The notes beneath the pieces were generated by a model. It searched no databases. It was not told the origin of the DNA and was given only the letters and a program-made list of their open reading frames with translations. The position numbers and the translations under genes are program-made. DNA of 19,004 bases from an uncultured Olegusella sp. (GTDB taxonomy: Bacteria > Actinomycetota > Coriobacteriia > Coriobacteriales > Atopobiaceae): positions 1-19,004 of the forward strand of contig NZ_CAMXYY010000024.1 of NCBI RefSeq assembly GCF_947253395.1. The letters are read 5' to 3'. Numbering within the stretch: the stretch's first letter is position 1; each line of letters starts with the position of its first letter. Shown here piece after piece: positions 14,853 to 19,004 of this stretch.

Positions 14853-16274
14853 TTATTCGCGGCCATCCCAGCAGTAGGTGCAGACGAGCTTGCGATCGAT
14901 GCCGATGGCTTCAAGCATGCCATCAAGGGTTTGAAAACCAAGCGAATCAAAGCCCAGTTCCTCGCAGATGGTGCGTAGTAGACATTTACCGCGCTTTGTG
15001 GTGGGGTCAGCATACTCATCGATGTGCTGATCGGCCTCTTCACCTTCGAGCTTGCGAATGGTGCGACGCGCAATAAGCTCTTGGTCCGTGTTGGAGCGAG
15101 AGAAGGACAGATACTTGCAGCCATACATAATAGGTGGGCAAGCAGAACGCATATGTACTTCGGAGGCGCCGGTGTTGTAGAGAAAATCGACGGTCTCACG
15201 CAATTGGGTACCGCGCACGATGGAGTCATCAACTAGCAAAAGCTTCTTGCCCTCAATAAGCTCGTGGACGGGAATTTGCTTCATCTTTGCTACGCGATTG
15301 CGTACGTTTTGATCTGCTGGCATAAAAGAGCGAGGCCAGGTGGGCGTGTATTTGACAAAGGGGCGCGCAAGGGGTTTGCCGCTTTCATTTGCATAGCCGA
15401 TGCCGTGAGGCAGACCTGAGTCGGGCACACCTGCAACAAAGTCAACATCGGGGATGCCATCGTTTTCCTTCTCGCGTTTGGCCATGATATGACCGTTGCG
15501 ATAACGCATAGTCTCGACATTGACGCCTTCGTAATTTGAGTTGGGATACCCATAGTAAACCCAGAGGAAGGCGCAAATGCGCATCTCATCGCCAGGTTCT
15601 GCGAGAGTCTCCCAGCCTTCGGCAGTCACGCGGACAATCTCACCGGGTCCCAGCTCATGTTCGTTGGTATACCCCAATTTTTCGTAAGCAAAGGACTCAA
15701 AGGATACAGCATAACCTTCTTCGTTGGTGCCAATGAGCACAGGTAAGCGGCCCATATTATCGCGTGCGGCGATAATAGCGCCATCCTCGGTCATGATAAG
15801 CAAGGTAAGTGAGCCATCAATCTTGCTCTGGGCGTACTTAATACCTTCGACAAAATTTTCTTTTTGATTGATGAGAGCCGCAATAAGTTCGGTGCTATTG
15901 ACGCGACCAGGACTTTGAACTGCAAGCTGAGCACCTTGTGCAATGTAGGCTTCTACCAACTCAGTTGTATTGTTTATACAGCCTACGGTGGTGAGGGCAT
16001 ACGTCCCTAGTCTTGAGTGGACAATGAGCGGTTGAGGGTCATTGTCCGAGATACAACCAATCCCTGAGGGACCTTGCAGGGACTGCAAGTCGCGTTCAAA
16101 CTTTGTGCGGAAGGGACTGTTTTCGATAGAGTGCATCTTGCGTTGAAAACCCGTGCTAGGGTCGTGCAGTACCATGCCGGCGCGCCTGGTACCAAGGTGG
16201 GAGTGGTAATCGACACCAAAATAAACGTCGAGCGCAACGTCTTTGTGCGAAACCGCTCCAAAAAAGCCACCCAT
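14853..16274 (-). CDS. purF: amidophosphoribosyltransferase-like protein lacking the N-terminal catalytic Cys
   Basis: Homologue of the first enzyme of purine synthesis (PRPP plus glutamine to phosphoribosylamine), 473 residues. The Ntn glutaminase-like half (about 1-225) starts MGGFFGAVS. Canonical PurF exposes Cys1 after processing, but no cysteine is present near this N-terminus. The second half has the PRPP loop LLLVDDSIVRGTQLR (345-359). C234, C386, C465 and C468 sit close to the positions of the Bacillus 4Fe-4S ligands. ATG 16274 was chosen because AAAGGA lies just upstream and the protein then starts at the conserved block; the in-frame extension to 16313 has no ribosome site. It may use free ammonia or a separate amide donor, or have another substrate. 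It is a single gene, divergent from the GntR gene. The symbol reflects homology, not proven activity. Confidence 0.85.
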   Translation of the reverse strand: MGGFFGAVSHKDVALDVYFGVDYHSHLGTRRAGMVLHDPSTGFQRKMHSIENSPFRTKFERDLQSLQGPSGIGCISDNDPQPLIVHSRLGTYALTTVGCINNTTELVEAYIAQGAQLAVQSPGRVNSTELIAALINQKENFVEGIKYAQSKIDGSLTLLIMTEDGAIIAARDNMGRLPVLIGTNEEGYAVSFESFAYEKLGYTNEHELGPGEIVRVTAEGWETLAEPGDEMRICAFLWVYYGYPNSNYEGVNVETMRYRNGHIMAKREKENDGIPDVDFVAGVPDSGLPHGIGYANESGKPLARPFVKYTPTWPRSFMPADQNVRNRVAKMKQIPVHELIEGKKLLLVDDSIVRGTQLRETVDFLYNTGASEVHMRSACPPIMYGCKYLSFSRSNTDQELIARRTIRKLEGEEADQHIDEYADPTTKRGKCLLRTICEELGFDSLGFQTLDGMLEAIGIDRKLVCTYCWDGRE

Positions 16275-16302
16275 GGAGGTCCTTTCGTTGACCTTATGAA
16301 TA

Positions 16303-16325
16303 CGTGTGTGCACATGACACGTGTG
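16303..16325. promoter_or_regulatory. overlapping palindromes at the purF transcription start
   Basis: TGTGCACA (16307-16314) and ACACGTGT (16317-16324) are perfect 8-bp palindromes lying side by side. They also form a larger inverted repeat GCACA-N7-TGTGC. They cover the predicted purF start point, where a repressor would block transcription. The palindromes are seen; regulation is inferred and no named regulator site is recognised. Confidence 0.4.
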
Positions 16326-16328
16326 CCA

Positions 16329-16359
16329 ATTATAGAAGCGTTGCAGGGATAATTTTCAA
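16329..16359 (-). promoter_or_regulatory. probable purF promoter
   Basis: On the minus strand a perfect TATAAT (plus coordinates 16329-16334) is preceded by TTGAAA (16354-16359) with 19 nt between, slightly longer than ideal. Transcription would start near 16322, about 48 nt before the purF ATG. Confidence 0.55.
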
Positions 16360-16480
16360 CTACGTAAGCTCTTACAGGAAAAGTTAATAAAAACCTAGCA
16401 AGCTTTGGAAGTAAGATAGGGTCGCTCACGATATGATGTAAAGCGTTGCAATACCTAGATTTGAGTGAGGCGAGAACGGC

Positions 16481-17236
16481 ATGTCGAAGTTTGACCGGAC
16501 GGACGGCAAGCTCTTGTATGTGCAGGTTTCCAACTACATACGCGAACGAATTTATTCCAAGGAGTGGGGTGTTAATAAGCCTATCCCTTCTGAACATGAG
16601 CTTATGAATATGTTGCAGCTTTCTCGCGGAACTGTCCAAAAAGGTATTCGGCAGCTGGTAGATGAGGGGCTACTGGTGCAACAGCAGGGTCGGGGTACTT
16701 TTGTGACCCAGCCTATTATGGCGTGCCCTTCTTCCAATCGTCTCCTTTCTTTTGGTGAGTCAATGAGTGCTCAAGGCATTGATTACGAGACGAAGGTTGT
16801 GTTGAAGCGCGTCGAGAAACCAAACGCTGCATGTGCGGAGCATTTACAGTTGGAAGTAGGTGAGGAATACCTCTATCTCGTGCGTGTGCGTTATGTGCGC
16901 AAACGCGCAGTGATGTTGATCGAGAGTCACCTGTCGCTTTCTGCGTGTCCCGGTCTCGATAAGGTGGATTTAGAAAAAGAAGCACTATTTGCTGTGGTAG
17001 AACGTCTCAGCGGTAAATGTGTTAGTAGGTCTGAGATGGTTTACAGCGCCCGCACAGCTGGCAAGACTCGTGGCGGATGGCTGGATTGCGATGAGCATGC
17101 ACCTGTGCTCGATCTCGACCAGTTGGTCTTTTTAGAAGATGGAACACCCTTTGAATGGGGAAGTGTATGGCTACCTGCTAATCGTTGTGTCATTTCCAAC
17201 CAAACACAACGTGTACGCGGTGTGGTAGGTGAGTAA
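16481..17236 (+). CDS. GntR-family transcriptional regulator, HutC/UTRA type
   Basis: 251-residue DNA-binding regulator. The N-terminal winged helix-turn-helix (about 8-78) has the family pattern IPSEHELMNMLQLSRGTVQKGIRQLVDEGLL split around 35-65, ending at the wing GRGTFV (71-76). The C-terminal UTRA ligand-binding domain spans about 95-240 and usually binds small sugars or metabolites, releasing the protein from DNA. ATG 16481 is preceded by GTGAGGCGAG. The GH13 gene starts 40 nt after its stop, so the two probably form an operon that the regulator controls, most likely by sensing a sugar or sugar phosphate. A 10-bp-arm palindrome in that gap is a candidate operator. It is divergent from purF. 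Confidence 0.93.
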   Translation: MSKFDRTDGKLLYVQVSNYIRERIYSKEWGVNKPIPSEHELMNMLQLSRGTVQKGIRQLVDEGLLVQQQGRGTFVTQPIMACPSSNRLLSFGESMSAQGIDYETKVVLKRVEKPNAACAEHLQLEVGEEYLYLVRVRYVRKRAVMLIESHLSLSACPGLDKVDLEKEALFAVVERLSGKCVSRSEMVYSARTAGKTRGGWLDCDEHAPVLDLDQLVFLEDGTPFEWGSVWLPANRCVISNQTQRVRGVVGE

Positions 17237-17237
17237 A

Positions 17238-17260
17238 TATCACAAGCTTAGCTTGTGATA
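17238..17260 (+). promoter_or_regulatory. palindrome between the GntR and GH13 genes
   Basis: TATCACAAGC (17238-17247) and GCTTGTGATA (17251-17260) are perfect reverse complements with a 3-nt centre TTA. The palindrome begins two bases after the GntR stop and ends just before the GH13 ribosome site. It could be the GntR operator or an intercistronic RNA hairpin shielding the downstream message. There is no T-run, so it is not a terminator. Confidence 0.55.
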
Positions 17261-17276
17261 AGAAGTGGAGAAAACA

Positions 17277-18653
17277 ATGAGTTGGTATGAGAAATCGGCT
17301 ATGTACCAGATTTACCCACTAGGTCTTTGTGGCGCTCCTTGGCGCAATGACGGTAGCTCCGAAGGCCAGGTAGAGGTGGGCACACATGCTACCGATGGTC
17401 ACCGACTGCTCAATATTATTGATGATGGTTGGATTGAGCACATTCAGCGATTGGGCTGTGATTCTATAATGCTCAATCCGCTCTTTGAGAGCGATATGCA
17501 CGGCTATGATACGCGCGATTACACCAAAGTTGATGCACGTTTAGGTACTAATGAGGATCTCAAAAAGCTTGTCGCTGCTTTTCATGAGGCAGGAATTTCA
17601 GTTATTTTTGATGGTGTGTTCAATCATGTTGGGCGCGGTTTTTGGGCTTTCCAAGATGTGCTTAAAAACAAGCAGGACAGTCCTTATGCTGATTGGTTTT
17701 GTATCAATTGGCTGGGCAATAACATTTATGACGATGGTTTTTCTTACGAGGATTGGAACGGTGTCAATTACCTGGTAAAACTCAATCATGTCAATTTTGA
17801 ACTCAACGAATATATTGCTAATGTGATGCGCGGTTGGGAAAGTGAGTTTGATGTAGATGGAGTGCGTCTTGATGTTGCTTTTTGTCTCGATGCAGGCTTT
17901 TTGGGATATTTACGTCAAGTTGCCGATGAACTGAGCGAAAAGCGTGGCAAGAAGTTCCCGCTGATTGGCGAGGTCATGTTTGGTGACTACAATTGCTGGA
18001 TGAACGAGCGAGCTTGCGACTCTGTGTATAACTATGAGGCCTACAAGGGGCTGTGGTCGAGCTTTAATTCTGCCAATATGCACGAGATTGCCTATGCTCT
18101 TGAGCGTCAGAGTGGTGACAAGCCTTGGAATTTGTATACAGGCAAGCATTTACTGACCTTTGTGGACAATCACGACGTACCTCGTATTGCTACCAAGCTT
18201 ACTGACAAACGCCACCTGCGCCCAATTTATGGGCTGCTCTATGGTATGTGTGGTGTACCCAATCTCTATTATGCAAGTGAGTGGGGTTATGAAGCAGACC
18301 AGTTGCCTGGAGACCATGAGCTACGCCCGGCTTATGCGCATCCTGAGTGGAATGAGCTTACTGACTGGATTGCTTCTCTTATTGCAGCTCGTACCAAGTC
18401 TGAGGGCAGTGTAGCTTTGACCATGGGCGACTATCACGAGTTGCTTTGCCAGCCTCAGCAGTTAGTTTTCCAGCGTGCAGCAGAGGGCAAGAGGGTCATT
18501 GTGGCGATTAACGCTTCTGATGCGCCCGTAACTCTGCATTTTGATGCAGGCTGTGGGCTTGCGACCGATCTCATTACAGGTGAGGAACACGATTTTGGTG
18601 GTGGTAGTGAAGTCGAGGCCTTCTCGTGTCACTATTGGCTTTGCGAGCGCTAG
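17277..18653 (+). CDS. GH13 alpha-amylase-family glycosidase
   Basis: 458-residue enzyme hydrolysing or transferring alpha-glucosidic bonds in maltodextrin- or sucrose-like sugars. The four conserved GH13 regions are intact: DGVFNH (112-117), DVDGVRLDV with nucleophile D199, LIGEVMFG with acid/base E232, and TFVDNHD with D300. The (beta/alpha)8 barrel fills about 1-375 and a short C-terminal beta domain follows. There is no signal peptide and no carbohydrate-binding module, so it acts inside the cell on imported oligosaccharides. It starts YEKSAMYQIYPLGLCGAP, as in a common uncharacterised intracellular GH13 group. ATG 17277 is used because AAGTGGAGA lies before it; a GTG at 17265 sits within that ribosome site. 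It lies downstream of the GntR gene, its likely regulator. Exact substrate unknown. Confidence 0.94.
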   Translation: MSWYEKSAMYQIYPLGLCGAPWRNDGSSEGQVEVGTHATDGHRLLNIIDDGWIEHIQRLGCDSIMLNPLFESDMHGYDTRDYTKVDARLGTNEDLKKLVAAFHEAGISVIFDGVFNHVGRGFWAFQDVLKNKQDSPYADWFCINWLGNNIYDDGFSYEDWNGVNYLVKLNHVNFELNEYIANVMRGWESEFDVDGVRLDVAFCLDAGFLGYLRQVADELSEKRGKKFPLIGEVMFGDYNCWMNERACDSVYNYEAYKGLWSSFNSANMHEIAYALERQSGDKPWNLYTGKHLLTFVDNHDVPRIATKLTDKRHLRPIYGLLYGMCGVPNLYYASEWGYEADQLPGDHELRPAYAHPEWNELTDWIASLIAARTKSEGSVALTMGDYHELLCQPQQLVFQRAAEGKRVIVAINASDAPVTLHFDAGCGLATDLITGEEHDFGGGSEVEAFSCHYWLCER

Positions 18654-18758
18654 TTTTTGCTTAACAGCTTTTTGGTAGTAGTTTTTACATTTTGAGCACC
18701 CTCGATTACCCCTGCCTTGTGATAGGGGTAGCTGAGGGTGCTTTCTGTAAGCAAAAAA
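18654..18758 (+). terminator. nested hairpin terminator after the GH13 gene
   Basis: AGCACCCTC (18695-18703) pairs with GAGGGTGCT (18734-18742). Inside it TACCCCT (18707-18713) pairs with AGGGGTA (18724-18730) around a 10-nt loop. TTTCT follows the hairpin. An outer pairing of TTTTTGCTT near 18655 with AAGCAAAAA near 18749 extends the symmetry. The hairpin is strong but the T-run is interrupted, so it is a probable terminator and could work in both directions. Confidence 0.7.
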
Positions 18759-18786
18759 GTATGCAGGAGAAAGAAAAATGCGAGAG

Positions 18787-18900
18787 GATGGCTTAAGCTT
18801 CGGCCTGTCTGTCAACAGATGGTTCAAACTTCGCACTGCTTACCAAAAGATGGTTCAAACTTCGCGCTGCTTACCAAAAGATGGTTCAAGCTTCGGACGT
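18787..18900 (+). repeat. tandem array of four repeats with exact 31-nt period
   Basis: Units begin with GATGG at 18787, 18818, 18849 and 18880, each exactly 31 nt after the last. The core is GATGGTTCAAACTTCGC followed by an A or G, then CTGCTTACCAAAA. Units two and three differ at one base; units one and four share AAGCTTCGG. The fourth decays after about 20 nt. A partial inverted copy (GAACCATC then TTTGG) lies at 18947-18959. With the terminator this fills the 351 nt after the GH13 gene. 31 is not a multiple of three, so it is not a protein repeat. The period equals that of the array at 14605-14780. Confidence 0.92.
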
Positions 18901-18979
18901 AACGACTACAAAACCGCAGGTCATTTTTTTCAAAAAGTCGAGAGACGAACCATCTTTGGAAAGGGAAGGGGTTGCGGGA

Positions 18980-19004
18980 ATGAATTGGCTCAATGAAAAG
19001 GAAT
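18980..19004 (+). CDS. possible start of a gene running off the window
   Basis: ATG at 18980 opens a frame (MNWLNEKE) that continues to the last base. GAAGGGG lies 9 nt upstream as a possible ribosome site. Eight codons are too few for any identification, and it may be chance. Confidence 0.2.

Noticed and set aside
16405..16437. GntR promoter from TTGGAA and TATGAT
   Set aside because: The spacing is 21 nt, too long for a standard promoter, and no better -35 was found.
18818..18895. tRNA-like TΨC arm (GGTTCAAA) in the second array
   Set aside because: No acceptor, D or anticodon arms surround it and the word recurs every 31 nt as part of the repeat.
18778..18996. 72-codon open frame with a fair ribosome site (GGAG) across the second array
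   Set aside because: It crosses 31-nt repeats, so each unit is read in a different frame and the peptide has no repeat or family resemblance. The open frame follows from stop-free repeat words.

Overview
The window looks like a chromosomal housekeeping stretch of a mid-GC, Gram-positive-type bacterium, most likely an actinobacterium of the class Coriobacteriia (Atopobium/Lancefieldella-like). The clues are strong GGAGG-type ribosome binding sites, a Phe-specific T-box leader before pheST, six-cysteine HisRS and cysteine-rich PheS variants, and an amidophosphoribosyltransferase of the 'MGGFFG' type. The taxon is an inference from gene types and style, not from a marker match. There are sixteen confident protein genes, no rRNA or tRNA gene, no insertion sequence and no CRISPR array.

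Layout. (1) 66-2151, plus strand: a PhoU-like DUF47 protein, then hisS behind its own probable promoter. (2) 2166-5765, minus strand: a four-gene cluster transcribed right to left, M32 carboxypeptidase > dtd > mscL > spermidine-synthase-like protein. Gaps are 8-38 nt and its end lies 14 nt from the convergent hisS stop. (3) 6029-7565, plus: ROK glucokinase and a stand-alone PTS EIIA of the fructose/mannitol type, closed by a strong intrinsic terminator. (4) 7766-9949, plus: brnQ and a Cof-type HAD phosphatase. (5) 9972-14576, plus: an extended -10 promoter, a T-box riboswitch with a UUC specifier, pheS, pheT and a zinc-phospholipase-C-like protein. (6) 14853-16274, minus: a purF homologue lacking the N-terminal catalytic cysteine. 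(7) 16481-18653, plus: a HutC-type GntR regulator and a GH13 glucosidase, probably its target, with a 10-bp-arm palindrome between them.

The functional themes are translation (hisS, pheST, dtd), sugar uptake, phosphorylation and hydrolysis (glucokinase, EIIA, GH13 with GntR), amino-acid uptake (brnQ), phosphate and osmotic homeostasis (DUF47, mscL) and purine synthesis (purF-like).

The least expected content is non-coding. Two intergenic regions (14605-14780 and 18787-18900) carry short repeat arrays with different sequences but exactly the same 31-nt period, about three turns of B-DNA. The first is two reverse units facing three forward units, in register to fold as a nested cruciform. The second is four direct units followed by a partial inverted copy. 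I do not recognise either array, and they look like members of one repeat family.
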